DNA from: Actinostola sp. cb2023
Taxonomy: Eukaryota > Cnidaria > Anthozoa > Actiniaria > Actinostolidae
Reading direction: 5' to 3'
NCBI GenBank assembly: GCA_033675265.1
Contig: JAUJYZ010001527.1
Location: forward strand, 124,001 to 188,000
Length of the DNA: 64,000 nucleotides
Positions 44,776-55,800 of this stretch are shown in pieces (positions within the stretch are counted from its first letter, which is position 1; each line of letters opens with the position of its first letter). The position numbers and the translations under genes were made by a program. The notes under the pieces were generated by a model. The model was not told where the DNA came from, made no database searches, and worked only from the letters and a program-made list of their open reading frames with translations.

Positions 44776-45653
44776 GAGTATAATAATGAAGTTCATACAA
44801 AAAAATATGACATTGTTATCTGATGGGAACATTATGCATTACAGAACATGGAAACTAAAACTATTCCTGTTTGGCGATTATGCATTCTTGTGTGCAATAT
44901 TTGGTATATCTGGTGCAAGTGGTAAGTCAATTAAATTGTAATTATTTCAATTGCATGCACAGACAGAATATGTTCCTTTAAGTCTGAGCTGATCATATCT
45001 TTGCCTCACATGATATTAAAAACACATGCTCGAATTTTGAAAAAGCCTTTGTTCTTTGATAATATGTGACAATGACAATTTTTATGTGCTTAATAAATTA
45101 ATGATTGATTGATTGAACAAGCAAAAAAAAATTTACTGGTATTTGTTTTATTTAGGCCGTCATTGTGGAGTCAATAACGACACAAAGTTGATTTGACTTC
45201 ACAATCTTTATTATTGCTTCAAAATGGCGGCACTTGTGTTATATACTCTCGCCCCAGTCCCCTCTACTCGGCTCCAGGGTTCTCACTATTTCCTTTGTAC
45301 TCAGCCGATTCCACAGTCATTGTTGTCTTTGGCGTATCATAAATCAATCAGAACTTAATGTTCCTTTGGAAGAACGAGGAAGGAAATCACCCAGAACACT
45401 GCAAAACATCATTGATGACAACCTCAGATTCCAGAATGTGGGATCACCAATGTCAAAGGCTAAACAGTTTAATAGCGCTATCAGGCCACCTCTATTTAAC
45501 ATCCCAATCAATCAAGTAAGAAACGCATGTTATTAACACATAATCATTTCATAGGCATGCACTCACCTAGACATTACTAAGTATCACAACCTCACACAGG
45601 TTTGTCTTCCAGGTCTTCATATCAGCATGGGCATTTTTAACCGACTCTTCTGA
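44776..45653 (+). pseudogene. Upstream exons of a KDZ-like gene, disrupted
   Basis: Exon to 44921 encodes RTWKLKLFLFGDYAFLCAIF and GISGASG with donor GTG|GTAAGT. The next exon starts 45156 after TTTAG, in phase (RH), is broken by a solo LTR, and resumes at 45321 as CCLWRIINQSELNVPLEERG to donor CAA|GTAAGA at 45515. The next opens at 45600 (VCLPGLHISMGIFNRLF) and meets TGA at 45651. The order FLFGDYxFLC, SGxxGRHCCLWC and LPGLHI is shared by a cnidarian-wide transposase-like family (recalled pattern). LTR plus in-frame stop make this part non-functional, unless a different 5' end serves the downstream exons. Confidence 0.62.
45164..45315 (-). mobile_element. Solo LTR, 152 bp, inside an exon
   Basis: TGTGGAGTCAATAACG...GCCGATTCCACA with GTCAT on both sides (45159-45163 and 45316-45320). 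On the minus strand it shows GAGTATATAACAC (TATA-like) and AATAAAG (poly-A-like), so it is an LTR in minus orientation. Removing it and one GTCAT restores the CAT-TGT-TGT-CTT-TGG reading of the host exon. Confidence 0.82.
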
Positions 45654-45659
45654 CACAAG

Positions 45660-48147
45660 CACTTCATACCATTGATCTTAAAATCGCCATTACCCTGACA
45701 AAAGAGAATAAGATGGTAATACAATATTGTATCATTTAAATTTGTAGGTTCAAATATTTTGACCTTTATTTCGTGGCCATCATCAGAGAATGAGATGATT
45801 ATAATCAAGAAGGTGCTAAAATAGTTATATTTCCTTGGAGGCCTTCAACCCATTGTTTAGGAGTGTAATTGTTTTGTTTTATCGAATGTCCCATTTAGTC
45901 GATGCACCTAATATACTGTGGCATCTGACACAGAAATAGACTGCATATATCCTGTTCTATGACTAGTGTATTAAGAGGTGTATGAGAAAATCAAGCAAAG
46001 TTGGAAATGAAAATTTTTCACCCACCTTGAAATTTTGTGTGCAGGTAGACCACCCAGGGGGGTGCACAAAAACACCCCATGTTGGGTTCATCAAATGCAT
46101 TGTTGCCATAGCAACGGCAATTGTTCGTTCTGGCCCATGTGCCACAAATTCAACCCAAAATGCCCTCCAGTAAAGGGTAAATGAATGAGGCTCGTTCTCC
46201 GGCGCATTTAAACCAATTTCATTCAAATTTGTTCCACAAGCAGGGCAACTCTTCTAGTTTTAAAAATAGTCAATCACTACAATTCGCTTTAAGTATTCGC
46301 TCAGAAAATCAGCACTTAACGAGGGACCAATGTCGGCCATTTTGGTAGACATGAAAAACAGGTTAAACTCTTTGGCTGATATCTCCTAAAGTACGCTCTT
46401 CTAAGAAATGATACTTTTATCACAGCTTCTATAGACATTGATGTTTTAAATTCTACAAAAAGTTTTTTGGGGAAAATTATAATTTTACGGTGGGGGTACG
46501 TACCATTTGAGGGAAATGGTCAAAATGTGAAAAATTAGTCTTGTTATAGCTCGATTATTTCACTCAGAAACTAATTTCATTTACTAAATATCACTATAAA
46601 GGCAATTCTTATTATCTCCTAAACACATTCAATCCAATTGTTGAAGGTCTGAAGACGCGAAGTCTGAGAAATAAATATTCATAAAAGACCTACCTTGCGA
46701 ATTTGGTCACTTTTCACAATGTCGGTCTAATCAAGGTGATTTTACCCTGATTATTCCACATTCTTGGCCATACATGGTGCAGTCACTAACAGGCATGAAA
46801 ACGCTCTAAATTACAACTTTAAGATGTCCAGATTAAGATAACCTTTGTTTATTCCGCTCACACAAACTGCACAGCTATCGACCAAGTCGTACCGAAGAGC
46901 GTAATATCATGACAATTGCGAGTAATCAGTTTCATGGGTGGACACACGCTGCAACAAAATTGCCAGCAATATTGCGCGCAATGTTGTAACGCACTCGCGT
47001 GGCTCTCTAGCGTGGCTCCTGGCCGTCCAGTTTCAAATTATTATTTTTTGGCTAGAAAACTAAATCCGCAACGCGTCTATTTACATTGATAACGTCAAAC
47101 ATAGACCTTTACTCTACCGTAACGTAATGTACTTTTTCGACAAGATTTTCTCGGCGATGAAGGTACAATTACTAACAAACAACCTAATTTACATATCGAA
47201 AATATTGTAGGGACTGTAGGAGAAGAGTAGCAAATTTAATAATAGTAATAATATTTTAAATGTCAATAACAGAATATTAAATGTTTTGATGATCTTGCTA
47301 GTCGTGTTTTATTGGAATAGAATGCGGTTGTTTATGAGAGCGAACGAGCAAGAGTAAATAATGTAAATGAGACGTACCATCATGTACATAATTAAATTAT
47401 ATTGTTGACAAGTTATGGGATTGTAAATGTTGAAAGACTAGTGAGGTCTAGCAGAAATTGAATTGAATTGATTTGCAAAGCATTTCGCTGTCTTTTAACT
47501 TCAATAGCTGTGCATTGAGACTTCTTTAGAAGTAGTTTCGAATTTTATCGGCCCACTTTGATGTCTTTTCAAGAGTCAAAGTATGACGCTCCGGCCAAAA
47601 GTAGTACTCGGACGATCGATTTTCTGATTGGGAAAGAATGCGATTTTGACCGTGAAATTTGGTAGAGACAAACTTCAATAACATAACTTTAATGCTATAA
47701 AGTTTAAATGTAGAACAATGACATACCAGGAACCTTTTCATGCGATTTGATATACCCTATTTTTCGCCGTAACTTTCTGTGCACTTTATACTCATTCTCG
47801 AAATGGCTCGCAAAATTTTTTGATTTACAGATCAGAACAATTTTTGGACTCAAATTAATTGTCGATAGTGCTTCTTTATCTGTGTAAAGTTTGATTGGTA
47901 TTGAAATAGTTTTGAGGCTACAGCGACGCTTCGTACTCGCGCCATTATTTAGACAGCGCGACAATCAAAAGCAGCACTTCGACCACACTTTTGAACTTTC
48001 CCAATTTTAAAAAAAATGAAAAGGCGCTGGAACTTTTTAATATGCTTTTCGAAAATAGGTTACCCAAAGGTATCATCTGGCAAAATTTGAGACATTTGTC
48101 CAAGGGGTCGCTGACCGGCGATTCTCGGTTCTATCAGACATTCACTC
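45660..48147. other. Mostly featureless intron or intergenic DNA
   Basis: No exon could be supported. Several short ORFs without domain features. 47460-47990 holds long weak ORFs on the minus strand without family resemblance. Confidence 0.4.
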
Positions 48148-48151
48148 TTAA

Positions 48152-48711
48152 AGTGCTACTTAGACGAAAATCGATCGAAGTTTAATTTAGCTGAAACTTC
48201 ATTGAATAATTCTTCAAGGGTCTAATAATAACTAGTTAAAATCTTATTTCGATATTCCAGAGGGAAGTACTATATTTTCATGAATCTTTAGACGAGTCAG
48301 TGACGTCATCTACTCAACCCAACATTCAGCTCCATACATTTCTTTGTATTTTGTGAGTCAAAATATCTCAATGTTTTGTTCAGATAACAGCTCTGCATTG
48401 AAGACAACTGGTCAGACAATCAATCCTAAGCACAAATAATGTAAGAAAACTCCTTCACCCAAACTTTTAGCTTCATAGAAATAAAATAATTCAAGAAACT
48501 AAACACAAAGAAATGTATGGAGCGAAGCTGTGTTGATTGTTAGGGTTGAGTAGATGACCTCACTGACACTTCTAAAGATTCATAAAAATGTAATACTTCC
48601 CATAGGAATTTTGAGAAAACACATTAACCAGTAATTGTATGGCTCTTTGAGATTATTTCAGTGAAGTTTCAGCTAAATTAAACTTCGGTCGATTTTCGTC
48701 TAAGTAGCACT
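48152..48711. mobile_element. TTAA-flanked long-TIR non-autonomous element, copy B (560 bp)
   Basis: TTAA at 48148-48151 and 48712-48715. Ends AGTGCTACTTAGACGAAAAT and ATTTTCGTCTAAGTAGCACT are perfect inverses. Subterminal TTAATTTAGCTGAAACTTCA is shared with the element at 9443, and the interior matches that copy in reverse. No coding capacity. Confidence 0.92.
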
Positions 48712-48725
48712 TTAAGGTTGGAAAC

Positions 48726-48917
48726 ATGGAATTCCAAAAATTCCTTAAAATGAGAAAAACGGCTGAGGAAGATGAGTTGGCAGCAATGCAACTCATTGAA
48801 GAGGCTGAGGATTGTGAGGCTGCCTTGACATACATGACAGTTCATTTCAGTGACGAAGATCAAGCCCTTGCATGTAAAGACAAAGCTAATTCTTTACGCA
48901 ATGAAGCAAAGCAACTG
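48726..48917 (+). other. Possible exon of the KDZ-like gene
   Basis: Open reading MEFQKFLKMRKTAEEDELAA ... DKANSLRNEAKQL up to a CTG|GTATAG donor. Acidic and helical. Its phase does not match the next predicted exon (49027), so either another exon is missing or it is not part of the gene. Confidence 0.35.
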
Positions 48918-49026
48918 GTATAGACATTCACTTTCAATTGATAACTAAATGTACATTCCAAAACATATTTTCACATTTCAACAAACGTTTTGTATTTAAA
49001 TTATAGTAGATAGAAAATGTACACAG

Positions 49027-49162
49027 TTTGGAAAGTTGTTTTCCGAAGAATGACGGTCCATGCATGAAAGCATTCAAGGAAATGCTTAACTCTATTGGAG
49101 TGGAAAAACAAGCATATCATGGTGGAAGCTTCAATGGAAACCATACACACAAATGTCTTAAG
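49027..49162 (+). CDS. Internal exon of the KDZ-like gene
   Basis: Acceptor ACACAG and donor AAG|GTTTGA enclose NDGPCMKAFKEMLNSIGVEK and QAYHGGSFNGNHTHKCLK. A GGxFxGNHxHKxLK block is part of the cnidarian transposase-like family recalled for this gene. The following exon candidate at 49242 (EKNVGLSTKC...) runs into a stop, so the connection to 49878 is uncertain. Confidence 0.55.
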
Positions 49163-49877
49163 GTTTGAATTTTTGCTACTGAAATTATAAAATCATGTTT
49201 AACTACACTAATGAATGTTGATATCTTGTATATTGTCACAGGAGAAAAATGTTGGACTTTCCACTAAATGTTACGAAAGAAATGTGCAATGATCTAATAA
49301 GCCAAGTCAGAGTTTAAGGGTGACCGTGATTCCTGGAACCGAATCGGGATAAAATCCAACCGGGAGTTGAGTTTCGCCATACATTTACTGTAAATCTGCT
49401 AGAATCTTAGTTGAAAATATCAGTCGTTTGCGTGCCTTAGTTAGACTCTAAGAAAGATTTACTCGACTAATTGTGAGTGTTTTTAAAAGACATAATGCGC
49501 CTGTGAGCCAATATTTGAGTGTCAGGACAAAAAGAACACGATTATAGATGGTCTTGTTTTGACTGAGTAATGACACACCAGGACACTGAAACTTGCCTAA
49601 TAGTTTTTAATTCACTTGAATATTTCCTGATAAACTATAATTTTATCTTTAGATGAGGATTTGTGCATTTTGTTGTTGTAGAGGAGACGAGACCAAGGAA
49701 CTATTGAAGGAATACTGAGGATTTATTTCGGTTAATTGGTTTCCCGTCGACAAAATGTGCAGAACATATTCGTGAATACATACATACATTTACTTTATAC
49801 AGGTTTGACTGTACAACATATCAATATATCAAGTGCATTATGGGTAATATAATTCACGTTTAAGTCTTTATTTTCAG

Positions 49878-52800
49878 ATGAAGGTGAAACAACCACAACT
49901 ATTAAAGACAAAAAAGAATCAATTGAAAAAGGTTTGACATTATTATGTGTACATGTGTCTACGGCTAATTTCAATACAGTAAATGCTCTATTTAGCGCCC
50001 ACTGCGCCCCCTGGCTCTACTTAAGCGCCCCCCGACAGTGAGTTAAAACAGTCAAAAGAAACCTTAATAATAACCGAATATGGTTCTTCAATTCTAGCTA
50101 ACATGCTTGGAGAATTAACTAGAAAAACTGTTGCAAAGTGTTTTTGGGAACAAGAATTGATTGAGGAATTAAAGGATTTGGGTCTTGCAAATACATGGGT
50201 GTTTTGTCAAGAGAGGGAAAAAATGCAAGGAACACAGGTTGATGCAATGGAACACGTGGAGAAAGTGAGAAGTGAGATGCTCTATTCCCACGAGTGTTCA
50301 GATGGTTGTAAAGAGAAAGGTAATATCAAGTTGTATATTAAGAGATCATATTTACAAATATGAGATAAAACTAAAATTTACTGGCAAGGGGGGTATCTCC
50401 GATTTTCTTTTAATTCCGCACAGTGTTAGCCTATTATATATCTAAATTCGCTGTGTAGTTAGTTTCGAAAAATATTTTTTAATTTTCGAGAAATTCGTCA
50501 TAAACGAAGTCCTCTTGAAATCGACTCGAAACACGTCAGAATTAGAGACACATTTAACGAGCTCGGAAATAAGGAAAATAACAGTACTGCTCTTAAAAAC
50601 CATACGACCTTCTTTCTCACTGTCTAAATACTAGATTGCGTGATTTTGAGGTGAATTGCGTTATGTTTCATGAGCGAATTATTTTTTTTGGCGAGGCATA
50701 CATTTTAACTCGCCGAAAGTATCTATTCAACAAAGCTAATTTTCACCAGGCGATAAACCTTCAAATCTTTCTGGCCTGCGCTTGTGAACTCTATGGATGA
50801 TCATCTTTTCATATATGTAAACATTTCCTTGGGCAAATAATGTAGCGATTAGCTATAGCTGCCGAAAGTTGGTGAAAATGTGTTATTTACTTGACCTTTA
50901 CAGGTCAATCTCTCATAGCAAGTGTAGTATGAAAATACCTATCAGATCTTCAATCACTAGTTTTGGCGAATAAAATACACCAAAATCAAATCACTATGAA
51001 GCTCTTACCTCAATGATACGGATATGGACTTGAGAAACGTCAGTTTTATTGTAATCCCGTGGTCTTCCTCGACTGTCTATTTATAACTTTCGATGAATGT
51101 TCAAGGCGTCGAGGCAACCGGGTTTAACGTCAAAGTTTGACCCAATTTTTAGCGTACTTCCCTCTTGGTTAGATTCTTACTTGTAACATTCATTGTATCC
51201 TCTGATATGATGCTTGATAACAATCGATGGAATACGAATATTCTGGTTATGATTTGCAGTTGAGGACTGCACTGAATCTTTTCAACCACCGCTTGTTTAC
51301 TCACGTGACCACATATGACACTCAGGGGGTATAGGAAGGGAGCTGGATAGTAGCTGACAAGTGAAAATAATGTATACGAAGCCTTCAATTAATTTCTTCG
51401 AGGTCAATTACTTTCATTAGTCGTATTTAACCACAGCTGATATTTTTCATAAAACGTTTTAAATTTTCTTGCCCGTGAAAAAAAATTACATGGGCTTCCT
51501 GTGGTCTGGCGCTGCAGACTTATTTTCGTACCTAATATTTATTTTATAAAGGTATTCATAAATGTATAAAGCTTACAAATACAAATTACACTATCATATC
51601 AGTAGGTATGACTAAGATTTGCAAATAAATGCATTTCATTGTAATAGGATTAAAACACGCACCAAGTGTCGAGTATCACTCCTGGCATACTATTTTTAAA
51701 CAGATAGAAGGCGAACTCAACTATCAGAGGCGATAGAAGGCGAGAGTGAGGCGATAGAAGGCGAGAGTGAGCCTTCTATCTGTTTTAGAATACCACAACT
51801 GACTATCTATAAAGCATATTTCCGCTTACGGGAGGTGTCCGCTTACGGGAGGTGTCCGCTTACGGGAGGTGTCCACTTCCGGGAGGTGTCCGCTTCCGGG
51901 AGGTGTCCGCTTCCGGGAGGTGCCTGCTTACGGGAGGTGTCCGCTAACGGGAGGTGTCCGCTTACGGGAGGTGTCCGCTTACGGGAGGTGTCCGCTTACG
52001 AGAGGTGTCCGCTTACGGGAGGTGTCCGCTTACGGGAGGTGTCCGCTTACGGGAGGTGTCCGCTTACGGGAGGTGTCCGCTTACGGGAGGTGCCTGCTTA
52101 CGGGAGGTGTCCGCTTACGGGAGGTGTCCGCTTACGGGAGGTGTCCGCTTACGGGAGGTGTCCGCTTACGGGAGGTGCCTGCTTACGGGAGGTGTCCGCT
52201 TACGGGAGGTGTCCGCTCTTACGGGAGGTGTCCGCTTACGGGAGGTGTCCGCTTACGGGAGGTGCCCGCTTATAGGGCTGTCCCAATTATGCTCCAAATT
52301 CTCTGAAAAGATGCCCCCAAAATCGCCAAAAGTTGCCCCAAAATTGCAAAAGTTGCCAAAAAGTTGCCTGAATTTTAAAAAGTTGCCTTAAGGATGCTAC
52401 CGAGATTTTTCTTTTTTCGGGGATTTTTATAAGGAAAATGAAACCCAAAATTGAAAATTAGATGTTTTATTGTAAAGAACAAACAATAATCTGTAAAATT
52501 AATGTAATGCAATAACAAATGCACCATGTGTACAGTGAAAACAAAACAACTTGGTTCATATCGCACCATATTCCAATTATGATGTCCATATGTCTCTTAT
52601 AGCAACATGTTCTGAGCCATCACCCATATAGCAATATTTGTCCAGCTTTCATGATCTGCTCAGTAGAACACCACTTAAACTTCTCAAATTACACCTCGGC
52701 ATTATTGCGCTTGCTTGTTGCCATTATACCGAAGCATCACAGAAACTTCAAGAGTTTCCTCCAATGCTCCATCTTGCTGATGGTTAAACGCATTCTGTAG

Positions 52801-55800
52801 CATGCTAAATACTCTCTCTGCAGATGCTGAGCTCGGCTGAACTAGCAAGATCTTCTTTGTAGCTGCTGACCAATTTGGTAGAGCATTAACATGATCACTC
52901 CACCATCGTACTTTATCATCCTCTGACTCGCAAACTGTGCCATCTGCACTGGCCAAGTAATTAGGCAGTTCTTGGACAAGACCTGCAATCTCACCATCAG
53001 AAGAAAAAAAAAAACTCTTTTAGTGCTTGGACAGAGGCAGCATTTGGGTGTAGTTCTTGTACTTTCACAGGGCAACACAGGCGTGCTGCTTTGAAAGCAC
53101 GCACAGTGGAACGAAATTCTACGCTAAATTTCCTCTGGAAATACTGGAATCCTGGGTTTATGCAATCCTTTGCCTTTGCAATAAGCTGATTGTAAAGTGC
53201 ATGGTTCACACCTGCATGCTGCCTGGCTTTGGCCTCTGCATTGGGATATGCCTCAATGGCAATAGCATGGGCTAGTGTTGACAGGCGCTCATAACAAGAG
53301 AACACAAGTGGCCCGTCCCCTTCCAGGTAATATGTGGCGCAAACAAAATGCCTGCCTGCATCAATCATAGCTGCCAGTTCCATTTCCAGGTCACGGGTAG
53401 CCTCAGGGTCATCAAAAATCTCCAGTAGCTTGGCTCTACACATAGGAGACAGGTCGTTTTCCCTCAAGAATGGCTCAACATCCCCATAATACTTAGAGAC
53501 CAAATCTAGTACTTCAAAAAGGCTCCACCATCTGGTATCGGATTTGAGCTTCATTGAAGTGCCCGTTTTGGTTTTCCAAGCTAGTCTAGCTGCTGGGCTT
53601 AGAGCAAACATTGTGCTCCAGTATCTGGAAAAGGTGTCAAGCACCGAAAATTCAAAATGTTTCCCTGCATTATCTATGGTATGTGAAAAGCATTTCACAT
53701 TGAACACGTTAGGAAAATAAAATCCAATCTGTCGCAGAGCAGCCTCATTTACAGCTGCGCCGTCCCTCATAGCTGCCAATAAATGAGGAGGTGTAATGCC
53801 ATAATCGACTGCCAGGCATTGGATCAGTCTCTGGGCCAGTTGTTCCGCATTGAGGCTTCGAGCTAGAACTTCAAGCCTGATAAGCCGCTGCTGAACTTTA
53901 TACTGTTCATCTACGAAGCGTACTACAATAGCCAAAGCTTCGCCAAGTCTAGTACTTCCATCAAAGATAACTGAAAACCCACTTGCAGCAGCAATTTCTT
54001 TCTTCAACAGTTCCTTCTCTTTCTTGGAGATTAGAGGGATGAATTCTGACAGATGTGAACGTGCTGTCAATCGATGGCCATACTTTTCAAGGAAGGGTCT
54101 AAGCATATCAACCTTTGCGAGAGGGATCCCAGCTTTCAGCAAAATCTCTACTAGTTCGTAACGATAGAGTTTCATATCTTCTGGAAGGGTAGACCCTTTC
54201 ATGGTGTTGTGCTTGGACATAAGCTCTCGAATATTCTGATCCTTCTTTTTACCCTTCTCCAAAATAACTTTACCATTCACATGCTTTTGAGAAGTAACAT
54301 GCTTTTGCAGAGAACTCTTCTTCCTTGATAATGCCTCTCTACAGGCGTTGCACCAGAGTTGCCCAGTTTGAACAGTGAAGTGTTCATTTTGAAATTCCTT
54401 CACCCTGTGCCAAAGCGATACATCAGGCCCCGCCGTTCCACGAACATAGTTCTTCTTTCCAGCAATGTTGTCTGGGAGTTTTCTCTTTCGAGAAATGGCA
54501 GCTTTTTGAGGAGTGCTTAACTTTGCTCCAGCTGTACCGGCTATAGTTAAAGGGTTGGATTCTATTATTTCATCTTCACTCGACAAGTCCGAATCCGTAA
54601 CCTCCGCGACCTCCGCCATTTTGAATACTCAAGAGAACGCTGGCCAACAATACAGCATGCTCACCACAGGATGACCACACTGATACCAATCCACTCGAGC
54701 GATACTTCCGGTTTTTAGACTGAAGTAAAGTGAAGTTTGATGCCAAAATTAAAACAAAATATTATTTTGCACATTTCAGGCCAAATGATTTCCCTGAAAA
54801 TCCTAAAAAACATAAAAGTTGCCCTTTAAAGCAGAAAAGATGCCCGACGAGAGAAAAGTTGCCCCAAATCAAAAAAGATGCCCCAAAACCAAAAAGTTGC
54901 CAAAAAGTTGCCGAGCATAATCGGGACAGCCCTACCCGCTTACGGGAGGTGTCCGCTTACGGGAGGTGTCCGCTTACGGGAGGTGTCCGCTTACGGGAGG
55001 TGTCCGCTTACGGGAGGTGTCCGCTTACGGGAGGTGTCCGCTTACGGGAGGTGTCCGCTTACGGGAGGTGTCCGCTTACGGGAGGTGTCCGCTTACGGGA
55101 GGTGTCCGCTTACGGGAGGTGTCCGCTTACGGGAGGTGTCCGCTTACGGGAGGTGTCCGCTTACGGGAGGTGTCCGCTTACGGGAGGTGTCCGCTTACGG
55201 GAGGTGTCCGCTTACGGGAGGTGTCCGCTTACGGGAGGTGTCCGCTTACGGGAGGTGTCCGCTTACGGGAGGTGCCCGCTTACGGGAGGTGTCCGCGCTT
55301 ACGGGAGGTGTCCGCTTACGGGAGGTGTCCGCTTACGGGAGGTGTCCGCTCTTACGGGAGGTGTCCGCTTACGGGAGGTGCCCGCTTACGGGAGGTGTCC
55401 GCTTACGGGAGGTGTCCGCTTACGGGAGGTGTCCGCTTACGGGAGGTGTTCGCTTACGGGAGGTGTCCCGCTACGGGAGGTGTCCGCTTACGGGAGGTGT
55501 CCGCTTACGGGAGGTGTCCGCTTACGGGAGGTGTCCGCTTACGGGAGGTGTCCGCTTACGGGAGGTGTCCGCTTACGGGAGGTGTCCGCTTACGGGAGGT
55601 GTCCGCTTGCGGGAGGTTCAAAGTATGATTGTAAAATAAACTAACCACCAAAGTTAGTTTGCTCATGTGATCACTTATTGACTGATCTGACATTTGTTTT
55701 GGACTCTCCTCTATAAATGTCTTTAGTAATTCTCTGCACTTTCTGCAAATACCTGCGGGAATGGGAAAATACATATTTTTTAATCATCCCGTAAATAACA

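Noticed and set aside
44603..44941. Pro/Ser/Leu-rich ORF as a single gene
   Set aside because: The first half is the CCCTCC tract; only the second half after about 44776 looks like a real exon.
47526..48185. Minus-strand ORFs around 47.5-48.0 kb as a gene
   Set aside because: No family resemblance, no consistent splice sites, and the plus-strand ORF at 47991 runs into the MITE at 48152.
51954..52391. Coding continuation of the minisatellite ORF into AAAAGTTGCC repeats
   Set aside because: The junction is the hAT insertion point, so the fused frame is accidental.
51822..55617. CRISPR-like array or a true repetitive secreted protein
   Set aside because: Units are contiguous 17-mers without spacers, and all three frames are open because of unit length; no start context, signal peptide or splice evidence supports a protein.
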